Of a stretch of DNA of 64,000 nt, positions 24,074 to 34,623 are shown piece after piece. Each line of letters opens with the position of its first letter. Position 1 is the first letter of the stretch. Both the position numbers and the translations under genes were made by a program. The notes below the pieces were generated by a model. That model had not been told where the DNA came from and did not search any database. It worked only from the letters and a program-made list of their open reading frames with translations. Source of the DNA: Chamaecrista fasciculata (lineage: Eukaryota > Streptophyta > Magnoliopsida > Fabales > Fabaceae); NCBI GenBank assembly GCA_003254925.1, contig QANZ01038626.1:62001-126000 (forward strand), given 5' to 3'.

Positions 24074-24273
24074 GGAGTGAAAACCAACAACTAAGATGCA
24101 AGAGAAACTAACGGTTAAGATGCAATAGGAATTGACGGCTAAGATAAATTGGATATCAATGGCTAAGATTGCTAAACAAAGCATATCTTAGGTACCTAAA
24201 GTGAAATTTTTCAAACCACATGACAGTGATGTGAGATTCGACCTAGCCACAGATACCTAATTTGTAATTTACC

Positions 24274-24599
24274 TTAGTAATTTATTGAATGAAGATAAAA
24301 AAAATTGATAGCATAAAATTTTGAAGATAAAATTAATAGTAAATAAAATTAAAAATTAATATAAAATTTTAAAAAACATATGTTTTTGTCTATATTAAAA
24401 TGTAATATTAGACAAGTGAGCTTCTTGTGTGAGAGAGGGTAAACAATTGAAAGATAGATCGAGTGAGGCGTCAAGGTCAAAAGAATTCATACAAATAATA
24501 TAAAAATGGTGAAGAATTGAAGAACAAGGACTAGGAAGAGTAGGCATTGTCATTTTGTAATTATTATTGTGTACATAAAAAAACCTAAACATTGATGGA

Positions 24600-24689
<90 letters not shown>

Positions 24690-24803
24690 NTTTTGAAATT
24701 TATGAAAATTTTTTTAAAAGATAATTTTTAATGTTTGAAAACTCATTTGACCAATCAAAAGAAACCTTAACATGTACTCTAAAGGCACATGTTAGATAAA
24801 TCC

Positions 24804-24849
<46 letters not shown>

Positions 24850-25038
24850 GTGATATCAAGAAAAGTATAGTTGCTAGGCTAAACAAAAATCACAAAAAAC
24901 CAAAGGTTGTGTAATTATCTTGGGATTGAAAATTCACAACAATTTGGATTGTTTTGATCAGTGCATGGAGATTTTAAAACTTAATTAAAATAATAAATTT
25001 TGTTAGTGAAACTTCATATTAATATTTGATATACTTCT
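24274..25038. other. AT-rich flank with GA array, one N and TTA array
   Basis: A (GA)n run of about 85 bp (24605-24689) ends at a single N (24690), a likely collapsed or unsized gap. A (TTA)n run lies at about 24806-24849. No gene is seen. Confidence 0.7.
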
Positions 25039-25650
25039 TGAAAACTACAAAGCTGGATTAGGATAAATCTAACCTTGAGTTCACAGTTGAGGGCAGTTTC
25101 CGGCACGTAGGGGTCGTCGGAACCTGCAAACGAGAATGCACAGGGGGTTCCCTGCGATTCTTCTCCGATGCTTAAGTTAGAGAGAGAAAGCTCGAGAATT
25201 TGAATATTTTTTAGAGAGAGAGAGTCGTTACCTTAGAAAGGTCCCCCCTTTTCCTTTTATCCTCCTTCCCTTTTGTCTCATGTTCGTACGAGGTCTCTCT
25301 CTGAGACGTCAGGGGTGCTCGGGATGTGTGAGGAAAAGGGGGTTGGTGTAGGTTTATGCTTTTGACGTGACAGCTATCACTGCCAGGGTACGGTGGGATT
25401 TCCAGCCTTCTCTCCTGGTTGTCAGTGATAGCCAAGAGTGCTTTTCATGGTTTGGTCTGCGCGCAGGGGGCGTTTTAGTCCTTTTGCGTGTCCTTCTTGT
25501 CCTGTCCCGTGCTTTCACGGATCCTGGCATTTAATGCCAATATCTTGGCATTAAATGCTTGAGTGTGGGAGGGGGAACCTGCTTGGGTTGCCTATCCGCC
25601 GGGTATCCTTTATGCCCTGGGTAACAATTCCGAGGGGCCATTCCGAGGAG

Positions 25651-25950
25651 TGTATATCACTAGTCCCTCCGAAAGGTCCGAGGGGGAGTCCGCGCCGTCG
25701 GCTTCCGAGGGGTGATCCCGAGGGGTGTATATCACTAGTCCCTCCGAAAGGTCCGAGGGGGAGTCCGCGCCGTCGGCTTCCGAGGGGTGATGCCGAGGGG
25801 TGTATATCACTAGTCCCTCCGAAAGGTCCGAGGGGGAATCCGCGCCGTCGGCTTCCGAGGGGTGATCCCGAGGGGTGCATATCACTAGTCCCTCCGAAAG
25901 GTCCGAGGGGGAGTCCGCGCCGTCGGCTTCCGAGGGGTGATTTTGGTTTC
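25651..25950. repeat. 75-bp tandem array (4 copies) in the LTR U3
   Basis: Units start at 25651, 25726, 25801 and 25876 (TGTATATCACTAGTCCCTCC...), all 75 bp and nearly identical. Because 75 is 25 codons, long repetitive frames stay open on both strands; these are not genes. Two full units and part of a third recur at 32609-32775. Confidence 0.95.
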
Positions 25951-26121
25951 CGAATACCTTGAGTCTTCTGGACTTCTTTCCGTGGAAGCTGAAAAGTTTT
26001 GGGTGACACGTGGCATGGGAAACGAGAAATGTGTGGAGGAAGTTCTTCGGTTTCCCAAGTTGCTGACGTTGGCAGCGTCTTTTCAACTGCCTGCTTTATT
26101 TTTGAATTTTGTACGGTCCTT

Positions 26122-26127
26122 TATAAA
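26122..26127 (+). promoter_or_regulatory. Possible plus-strand promoter for the accessory ORF
   Basis: CTTTATAAACC lies 108 bp before the first ATG of the accessory ORF, with a perfect G-box (CACGTGGC) at 26007-26014. The same bases are close to the LTR boundary, so this may be incidental. A promoter reading opposite to the element would be needed to express the accessory ORF. Confidence 0.3.
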
Positions 26128-26229
26128 CCACCATTTCCCTCTCTTCCCCCATTTTTCGTTCCCACGATTTCTCTCGAACAAAACCAGAAAATCCAGGTTC
26201 CAAGCTCGAGCAAGATACACTTAGCAACA

Positions 26230-29200
26230 ATGATGAAGCCATCGCAGAAGATTCCGAGCCACAAGAGGGGGAAGAGTGGAGCTTCGTCATCGATTCCTGA
26301 TGATGGAATCCCAGTCGGTCGTTACCTCGATCCAGTAACGGCTGAGAAGAGAGGGTACACGGTCACTGAGCGCAAAGACATGAAGACTGGTTGGGGAGGT
26401 CCCACCATGGAACCCGACCTGTGGTGGAGTATCCACTCGAAGCTGATGCGCGCGGAGGCTGACGGCGCCGAGGCCCTGTGTCGTGCCCGGGGCGTAGTGG
26501 CCTGGGCATCGCCACAGGGACTGCCTTGCAATGTGCCCATCGACCCTAAAATCGTCTTGGAGAGGTCGAAGTTCGCGAACCCTGCCGAACTCGCAACCCT
26601 GAACGAGACGTTCTTTGCCCCGGGTACTCCGATGAGGAGGTTGGGGCATATTGCCTGCCACATCAAGGAAGGTGTCGACGGTTGGGGCAGCGAGAGGTAT
26701 AGTTTTGCGCACGAAGGGGGCTTTTTGTTTAACGAATACGTCCTTCAAAACGTGGGAATAAGGTTCCCCTTCTCGGACTTCGAAATGGAAGTCCTCAACT
26801 ACAAGAACTGTTCTCCGGCCCAGCTGCATCCTAATTCTTGGCGGCTTCTCGCCATTCTCCAGAATGTGGCGGCGGAGCTGGAAGTGGAGCTGACCGCGAA
26901 GGTCTTATTTTGGGCATATCGGGTAGAGTGTAAAAATGGAGGGTGGGTGAGCCTCCACTGTATGAACAAGCCCAACAGATATAGTGTGTTGTCTGCTAAT
27001 GTAAGCAGTGTGAAGAAATGGACGAACTACCACTTCTTCGTTTCCTGGGAGCCAGCTGACCGGTGTCCGTGGTACTTGGATGACGAGGGTTATCCTCGGT
27101 TTCCCCTTTCCTGGTCGGAGCCCATTGTTGGGCAAAGGGCGTTGGCGAGGGAAAACTTGAGTCCCGAGGAGCACCGTGCCGCCAAGCGGTTGTTTGAGGC
27201 GGCGAAGCAGGACGACAACGATTACAAGACATGGGGTGAGTGTCAGTCAATCAAAGTTCTGTTGTTTTCCTTTTTAGTTCTCTGCTTCTTGTATGTTTTG
27301 TCTGATTGTTCCGTGCCTGGCTTATTGTATCAGTGATGCATCACCTTGGTTTCCGGGGGCGGCTGGAGTACTTCACCAAGGCCACCTCCAGTTGCGGCGG
27401 CTTCGTGATACCTGCCTCTGAGGCGACCCTCCGCCTGCCCCTCCTTCCCCCATCGGCTGCGGGGGGTAGCAGAGATGCTTCTCCTCCGAAGAAGAAGAAG
27501 AAGAGAGACAGGGCTGTTTCCGCTGGAAGTCCACTCGGGAGGGGTGCCTCTCGGGCCGCAGAGCGAGGGGTGACCGTTGCTTCCGTCGTGGCCCCCACTG
27601 TTATGGCGAGGCCAATTGCCCGTGGGTCTCGGTCGGAGGATAGCCCTCCCGTGAAGAGGCCCAAACTAATCTTGTACGAGAGTGAGAATGAAGAGAAGGA
27701 TCCAAGCGCGGCTCTGAAACCGCGGGCGTCTTCCCAGTATTATTCTCCTCCCAGGGGATCGTCGGGCAGTCCGGCTGTCTTGGAGGGCGGCGACGATGCC
27801 GGGGAAAAAGCCGATGAGGGGCCCATCGAGGTGGACAGTGCATCGTCATCCGGTGAGGAGGACTCGCTGACCATAAGTCAGTTGGTGAGTGTGAGTGGGA
27901 CTTCCGACATCCCACCAGTCGAGGAGGGAGGGGTTCCTCCACCAAGAGTGCTGCCGGTTATCGAGGAGGTTGCCACCTCCCCTGAGGGTGAAGACTTGCC
28001 TGCTGATGGGGGGGAGAATCTGTCATCGGAGGATGAAGACTTAGTCACCGAGGAGGCTCCTTCTTCGCCCGAGGGTGACAACCAAGTTATCGGGGGGAAC
28101 ACACCGCCCCCAGAGAATGAAGATCCGGCTATTGATGGGGGCACCAGATTATCTGAAGACGAGGTCTTGGCAGATGAGGGGGACAGCGGTCCGGCGGGTG
28201 AAGAGGGTCCGGTTGCTGGGGTGGCCACTGTTTTATCCGGGGGGTGATCCCTCCAGCTGCCGGGGTGGCTTCGCCTCGCCGAAGTGAAATTCCTGTTGAG
28301 AAGGAGGGGGTTGCTCCAGGAGGGGGCAATGGTGGCTCTGACGCGGGACCGTCACGCGGGGTGGTGGCGGAACCTCTAGACGTTTTGAACCCTCGGTATC
28401 CTCAACCATCGACGAGGGGGGGAGTGTTGCCAGCAGACATCTTGGGCAGCAGTATCAACCCCTTCTTATTCATGGAGTCCTCCTGTACGAAGGCCGGCAA
28501 AGACTACATGGATGACTTGGTGGCCAAGCTTCCTCGGGATGTTGCCGCCGACGCCATTAAACATGGCTTGGAGTCCTGTCGCCGGATAGCAGTGCTGTAC
28601 CAGCAATTCGAGGACATCCGAGGCAGGAATTCTATGCACAAGGCACTGTTGGCCGAGTCTGAGAAGAGAGTTGCCCTATTGGAGGGGCAGGTGGCGGAAC
28701 TTACCGCCGAGAAAGGGGAGATGGGGAAGCAGTTGGAGGAGGCCCGTGCTGTGGGGGTGTCCAAGGTTGATGAACTGCTGAAAGCCCAAACGGAGGAGCA
28801 CGGTAAAGAGTTGGAGCGCCTTGTGGAGGGCTATGAGTCGGCGCTGGATAAGCTTCGGGGAGAGAAAAGTGTGACTGAAAATGCTTTTGAGGCTCGCCTT
28901 GAGGCAATCCGCGCCGAGAGGGAGGAGGCGGCGAGGGTGGCTGCCGAGGAGCTGGCTGTCCAGCGGGGTCGCTGGGCGTCGGAGATGGATGCTCTTCGTC
29001 GGGAGCATTCTGCCGCCATCAACGAACTGAAGCGTAACCACGAGGCCGCTATGGGCCGGATGGCGTCAACTCACAGTCTATCACTCGACGCGATGACCCG
29101 GAGGCTGGAGGAAACCCTGGAAAATGAGAGGGCCCAACTCCAGTGGGAGGGGAAATGCTTCTATGAGAAAGGCTTCATCAACGGGGTAAGGCAAGTGGTC

Positions 29201-29587
29201 CATTTCTACCCGGAGGCTGCCCGGAGTCTGGATGAAGTGCATCCTATGCGGGAGGTGGCCAACGGCATAATCGTTGACCGGGTCCGTCCCCTGGAGAAAT
29301 GCCCGGAACGCCCTGCTGACCCAATGGAGAGAGGGGAATCCTCAAGTGGCAAATTGGACGTGGGGAGGATGCTGCTCGGCGTGTTGGTGAACGTTCCGAG
29401 TGCTCCCACAACCACTACGGGTGTCTCTCCTTCTCCCCAGGAAGGAAGACCTGGGTTAGGTTTGTTTGACGAGGATGGTGATAGGGAAGATGGAGGTGAG
29501 GTCCCTCCGAAGGGTCCCGAGCCGGCTGACTGTTCGACCGACGACTACCTTGTCGATGATCCTGTGTTGCCGCCGGGGGGTGTGTGA
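26230..29587 (+). CDS. Tat-lineage accessory ORF region, opposite strand to pol (fossil)
   Basis: The first part (26230 to about 27235) encodes a domain like the 'putative gypsy type transposon' family (PF04195): phrases RFPFSDFEMEVLNYKNCSPAQ, PNSWRLLAIL and VLFWAYRVECKNGGWVSL. The middle (27334-28247) is acidic and low complexity (Ser, Glu, Asp, Pro; a KKKKKK patch). The third part (28244-29587) is a long coiled coil (for example LEGQVAELTAEKGEMGKQL, about 28670-29130) with an acidic tail. In Tat elements such ORFs sit between pol and the 3' LTR on the opposite strand, as here; their function is unknown. Treated as one element part lying in several open blocks. Confidence 0.7.
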
Positions 29588-30016
29588 ATGTTATTTGCTG
29601 TAAACACTTGTAACCCCCCTCCCCCTTCTTGATGTAATGAGCTCTGTAAACTTGTAAATTGATGACTTTGCATATAATATTTGTCTATATGAAATGTACC
29701 GTTGGCGCTGGGTGCCATTTCCGTTACTTGCTTGTGTGATAGCGTATAAAGATGTATTGTAACGATTTGTTACTGTGTGAGTCACGTTGTTTACTTCATG
29801 AGTTTGCCCGTGACGTGGCTAGCCGGAGCAGGTAACTCTGACCTGCAGAGCGTTGGAGCTCAAGTGTCCGAGGCGTGGGGGAGGCGTCCCTCCCTGCCTA
29901 CGTAGAGGACCGAGGGCCCATTTAATCATTCATAACAGAAAGATAAAAAGGGAAGAAATAGCAATAAGAAGAAACATGATTTTCATTAAACTTTGAAAAA
30001 AGTTACATGAGTGCTG

Positions 30017-32280
30017 TCATGGAGACAGATATTTCTTTAACTTAGCTATATTCCATGGGTTTGGAAGATGGTTTCCTCCCATGGTCTCTAGGCGGTAGGC
30101 CCCTCCCGGGAGTGTTTCATAAACCCGGTATGGACCGTCCCAGTTGGGCCCCAGTTTGCCTTCCGAGGGGTTGACCCTGTTGTTGGCGACTTCCCTCAGG
30201 ACCAGGTCTCCGACGTGCAATGTACGTTTTTTGACCTTGGTGTTGAAGTAGTTCGCTATCCTCTGCTTGTATGCAGCCATCCGGATCAACGCTGTCTCCC
30301 TTATTTCCTCAGAGATGTCTAAGGATGCCTGGCGCTGGGCCTGGTTCTGTTGCTCCTCGTAGTAGAGGACTCTGTCGGAGGTTGCTCCGATTTCAGCGGG
30401 GATCATGGCTTCGCAGCCGTAGGCCAGAGCATAGGGGGTTTCCTTGGTTGCTGTCTGTTTTGTGACATGGTAAGACCACAAAACCGAAGGCAATTCGTCC
30501 ACCCATCGCCCCTTGGCGTTGTCTAGGCGTTTCTTTAGTCCCTTGAGGATGATTCTGTTAGCCAGTTCCGTTTGTCCGTTCGTGGCGGGGTGCTCCACGG
30601 ACGTGGTCTTGAGCCTCATGTGGTAACTTTCGCAGAACTCCCGGAACTGCTGGCTGATGAATTGGCGCCCATTATCTGTTATGAGAGTGTGTGGGATGCC
30701 AAATCGAGTGATTATGTTCTTAGTGACGAACTTGATGATTGCCGCCGAGGTAATAGATGCCAGGGGCTCTGCCTCTACCCACTTGGTGAAGTGGTCAACG
30801 GCGACTACCAAGAACTTCCGCTGGTTGGTGGCCTGTTGGAATGGCCCCAGGATGTCTATGCCCCATATGTCGAACGGCCACGGTGCCTGCAGGGGATGCA
30901 TATCCTCTGCCGGCGTGTGTATGAGGTTTCCGTGGCGCTGGCACTTGTCACATGTCTTCACCAACCGGTCCGCGTCTTTGATGATTCCCGGCCAGTAGAA
31001 GCCAGCTTGTAGCGTTTTCCTCTTCAGAGCTGCTGGGGCCTGGTGGGAGCCACATACCCCGGCGTGCAGCTCACGGAGGATGTAGCTTGCCTCCTCCGGG
31101 GGTACACACTTCAGTGATGGGGACGAAAATCCCTTCTTGTAAAGTGTTTCGCCGGATAGGAAGTACCGTGCAGCTCTTCTGGTCAAGTTCCTCGCTTCTG
31201 CTCGATCGGCGGGGAGGGTGCCATCCTTGAGGTAGGTTATGATTGGCGTCATCCAGGTGGATACCCCATCGATCTGATTTACTTCCTCCTCGTTGATGGA
31301 GGGTTGTTCGAGAGTGGTGCAGATGATGGAGTCTCTACCAGCCTTGCTGGGCTTATTTGCCAGCTTCGCTAACTTATCGGCGCGGGAGTTCTGATCCCGG
31401 GGGACGTGTCGGAACTCGACTCTTCGGAATTTGGCAGCTAGACGCCGCGCTTTGGCGTGATACTTGAGGATGGTTTCCTCCTTGGCCTCGAATTCTCCCT
31501 TCATTTGCTGGACCACCAGCTGTGAGTCGCTGTTGACCGTTAGCTCTTGGGCGTTGACTGTGAGGGCCAGCTCCAAGGCAGCTATGAGAGCCTCGTACTC
31601 TGCCTGGTTATTGGTGGCGGGGAAGCGTATCTCAATGGATTGCTCGATAACCATCCCGTCGGGTGCTTCTAGGATGACCCCGGCTCCTTTGGACTTGCTG
31701 GAGGAGGCACCATCCACGTATATTATCCATGTGCTGTTGAGTGCCTCCGGTGAAGTCATCTCAGCGACAAAGTCCGCTAAGGCCTGCCCCTTGATGGCTC
31801 TGCGGGGTTGGAACATGAGTCCGAATTCCGAGAGCTCAATGGCCTAGTAAGATAGCCGTCTGGCGACATCAGGCTGGTGAATGACCTGTCGTAGTGGTCG
31901 GTCGGTCCGGACGATGATCTGATACTGCTGGTAGTAGGGCCGGAGCTTCCTCGTCGATACCAGTAAGGCGAATGCCAGTTTCTCGAGCATGTGGTATCGT
32001 GACTCCGATGGGGTCAGGACCTTGCTGGAGAAGTAAATGGGCTTCTGATCCTCTCCCTCCTCGGTGACTAACGCAGAGCTGACTGCCTGGTCGTTAGCCG
32101 CGAGATATACGTATATCGGTGTCTCCAGCCTGGGAGTGGTCAGTATTGGCGGTTTTGCCAGATACTGCTTCAGCTCCAGAAAGGCCCTATCGCATTCCTC
32201 CGTCCATTCGAACTTCTTTCCTCCTTTGAGGGTTTTGAAGAATGGGAGGCAGCGGTCGGCGGACCTGGTTAGTTTGTTTT
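30017..32280 (-). CDS. Tat-lineage pol remnant: RNase H and integrase (fossil)
   Basis: The open stretch 30017-31816 carries an archaeal-type RNase H (WIIYVDGASSSKSKGAGVIL, NNQAEYEALIAALELA), the integrase zinc region (HAGVCGSHQ and CDKCQRHG), and the integrase core with the D,D,E signature phrases (FDIWGIDILGPF, LITDNGRQFIS, HPATNGQTELANRII). It ends with the C-terminal region (LVLREV, GPNWDGPYRV). From 31820 to 32280 there is a decayed continuation of the retrotransposon RNase H. Gag, protease and most of reverse transcriptase are not present. Confidence 0.85.
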
Positions 32281-32533
32281 AGATGTTCTGTTAGTACTCG
32301 TTGCGTAAGTAAAACAAACAGAGAATTTGCACAAGAAGAGACTTTTTATTAATGTAGTGGGGGGCTCGCGATGTGCAAGCATACATATATAATCCGGAGC
32401 TCGTATGTCCGGGCAGGAGATTACAAAAACATAAGTAAATGTAAACAGGGAGAGGGGTGGGGGGGATACGCCCCTTGATTAACTACTTCTGAATAGAAGT
32501 GGGGTTATCAGTGCTGGCGCTACCTGGAGAGGA

Positions 32534-32775
32534 AACCTGCTTGGGTTGCCTATCCGCCGGGTATCCTTTATGCCCTGGGTAACAATTCCGAGGGGCCATT
32601 CCGAGGAGTGTATATCACTAGTCCCTCCGAAAGGTCCGAGGGGGAGTCCGCGCCGTCGGCTTCCGAGGGGTGATCCCGAGGGGTGTATATCACTAGTCCC
32701 TCCGAAAGGTCCGAGGGGGAGTCCGCGCCGTCGGCTTCCGAGGGGTGATCCCGAGGGGGGAGTCCCTCCGAAAAT
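32534..32775 (-). repeat. Right LTR remnant of the Tat element
   Basis: AACCTGCTTGGGTTGCC and the following 225 bp repeat 25576-25800 with about one difference, including two 75-bp units. It stops abruptly at AGTCCCTCCGAAA against AT-rich host DNA. 32281-32533 is spacer of unknown origin. Confidence 0.8.
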
Positions 32776-34153
32776 TCAATTTTTAAGTATTGTTTTTCTA
32801 ATGTGATTATGCATAATTAATTATAGTCTACTACTTTAATTTTTCATAAGATTAATCATGTTTGATTAAGAAAATAATGTTTTTTATTAAAAACAATTAA
32901 ATAAATTAATAATAATAAATTTATAAGTTATTAAACTGAGAAATAAGATATAATAATCAATAAATTAAAATTTTAATAAACATCAAATTAAATTAGAGTT
33001 TTAGACCAACCTTATTGTTTTTTTTTAATTTTTAAAACTAAATTTTTAAAAAAATTTATTTTATGAAACATCTTATAGGTCTTAATTTAAAAATGTTAAT
33101 AATTAAATTAGTGATGGTGCGCCACCTAATCCTTCATATTTTTTCCTGGGGTGTGACGGTGTGTCATGTGTGTGCTCCATGATCCATCCTAAGCTGACAT
33201 AGAAAATTAAGGAATTAGACTAATTACTTTTTTTTTGGGCCAATTACTTAAAACCAAGTTTAGAGAGAGAGAGAGAATTAAGATTAGGAAGATGATTAGA
33301 TGAAGAATTAATTCAAGTAACGTTGCTAAGGCTAAATCAAATAATAATTAATTAACAAACAAGGGTTGATTTTTGATAAACAACTTGGTATCGTTTAAGT
33401 AAAGTTTCAAGTTTATGACGGTATGAAAATAGTTAGTCCAGTTGAGTGTCTCTTCTATAGTAACAAAGTGCGCAATGAGTGTTGAATTTTGATCAATCGG
33501 TACAAAACTTTGGATATCGAATGAGCAATTAAAAATAATAGAGTAAACAAATATTTTGGTTCCTAAAATATCATCAAGTTAACAACTCGATCTCTAAACG
33601 ATCAAACTATAAGTTTAGTTATTTAGTCTTTGAAAGAACAAAATAGTATACTTACTAATCGTTTTTAGAACTAAAACTAATAGGCAATTTTAATCTTGTA
33701 AGGACTAAAAAATATACCATTTTAATTTTTCAGGGATTAATTTACATTTGAATTTTTTAAGGATCGAATTGTCAATTCAATAGTCTTTTAAGAACCAAAT
33801 TGTTAGTTTTCTTAAAAGTTGAATGCGTGGGCCCAATGAAATGCAATGAGGTGGGACCCGCCGCCGCAACAACGCACATGTAAGCAACGTCGGACACCTA
33901 CCAACTACCGCCCAAAATCACACTTCTCCTTTCTCTCTCCTCATATTATATTTTCTTTTTCAAAAGTTTTCTTCATTTATACAATATTATATTATTCTCG
34001 ATTTTCTTTCAATGTTTTCTTATAGAGCCAAGAGTGAAAAATTTTAAATAGATATTACAAAGCTAAACATTTTTAGTGTGTTTAGATATAAATGTTAGTA
34101 ACTTTTACTATTTCTTATAGATTTTATAAAATATAATAAAAATGATTAGTTGT
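32776..34153. other. AT-rich intergenic DNA with one micro-insertion and one palindromic MITE
   Basis: A 'tttagtcc' family palindrome lies at about 33546-33810 (TTTGGTTCCTAAAATATC, right end GAACCAAATTGTTAG). 33840-33930 is GC-richer (gggacccgccgccgcaac) but has no frame I recognise. Confidence 0.45.
33222..33249 (-). repeat. Micro-insertion with AGGCC-like core and 8-bp direct repeats
   Basis: AATTACTT occurs at 33222-33229 and 33242-33249. The insert TTTTTTTGGGCC reads GGCCCAAAAAAA on the minus strand. Confidence 0.45.
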
Positions 34154-34162
34154 TATTTTATA

Positions 34163-34614
34163 GGTAAAAGTTTGTACCTTTATTTTTTTATATTTCATAT
34201 TGATCCTATATATTTTCATATATTTTAAATTGGTCCCAAAAATATTAAATACCGTTATATCTCTATAATTTTAAGTTTAAATGAGACAAATTCAGAGTTA
34301 CGAGTTTTTTCTACGAGTAATTTAGAAATATCAATAGATGAGGTCAAATTGAATCTCAAAAATAGATAACTCATTTTACGATCAAATAAGTTAAAATAGT
34401 CATATCACTCTCATTTCAAGATCGAATACGACGAGTTTGGAACTATTTGTTAACTCTTGAAGAGTTCTTTCTTTACATAATTAAGATCGCTAACAACTTT
34501 AAGGCCAAATCGTGTCTCGAAAGTAATTTTAAAACCAATTTGAAACATCATGAAAACATATAAGGCTAATCTGAAATAAATAAAAGATAAAGAATCAATT
34601 TTGGGACTTTTGCC
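34163..34614. mobile_element. MULE-type element ('catatctctc' family) with 9-bp duplication
   Basis: The ends are GGTAAAAGTTTG and GGGACTTTTGCC. TATTTTATA is duplicated exactly at 34154-34162 and 34615-34623. The interior has mirrored tttcaagttcgaatgcgac-like phrases. Confidence 0.85.
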
Positions 34615-34623
34615 TATTTTATA

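Larger units (their letters stand above)
23267..24273. mobile_element. MULE-type element, outer member of a three-level nest
   Basis: The ends GGGTAAATTACAAATTAGG and ATACCTAATTTGTAATTTACC are mirrored, as are GGTCGAATCTCACATCACTG and its inverse. Flanks TTATTAATTT and TTAGTAATTT match at 9 of 10 bases. It shares its ends with 60473-60980. Confidence 0.75.
25039..26130 (-). repeat. Left LTR (3' LTR of the Tat element), approximate limits
   Basis: Forward it starts TGAAAACTAC; on the minus strand the end region reads like the U5 of the solo LTR at 18019 (CCCTCAACTGTGAACTCAAGG). A minus-strand TATA-like GGATAAAAGG lies near 25255, followed by CTCTCTCTCTAAAA and AACTTAAGCATCGGAG, the typical R region. 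A purine-rich tract on the minus strand (GGGGGAAGAGAGGGAAA, about 26135-26152) is a good polypurine tract and sets the right limit. Confidence 0.6.
25039..32775 (-). mobile_element. Ty3/gypsy element of the Tat lineage, broken, minus orientation
   Basis: GC-rich block between AT-rich flanks. In element order (right to left) it shows an LTR remnant, pol remnants, a long accessory ORF region on the opposite strand, and the other LTR. The archaeal-type RNase H just before integrase, and the opposite-strand ORF between pol and the 3' LTR, are hallmarks of Tat elements. The gag, protease and most reverse transcriptase regions are missing, so it is broken with several breaks. The two copies of the LTR segment (25576-25800 and 32534-32758) differ at about one base, implying a recent insertion or recent rearrangement. 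No target duplication could be read because the right end is truncated. Confidence 0.8.

Noticed and set aside
25651-25950. Resemblance to a CRISPR array
   Set aside because: The repeats are contiguous with no variable spacers, in a plant LTR.
25551-26086. Several long repetitive open frames on both strands (about 135-158 codons)
   Set aside because: They are produced by the 75-bp (25-codon) tandem array and have no independent protein character.
26287-29415. Minus-strand open frames of 60-180 codons opposite the accessory ORF
   Set aside because: They are shadows of the GC-rich plus-strand coding region; none has a domain.
30271-31847. Plus-strand frames opposite the pol remnant
   Set aside because: They mirror the RNase H and integrase coding strand and carry no motif of their own.
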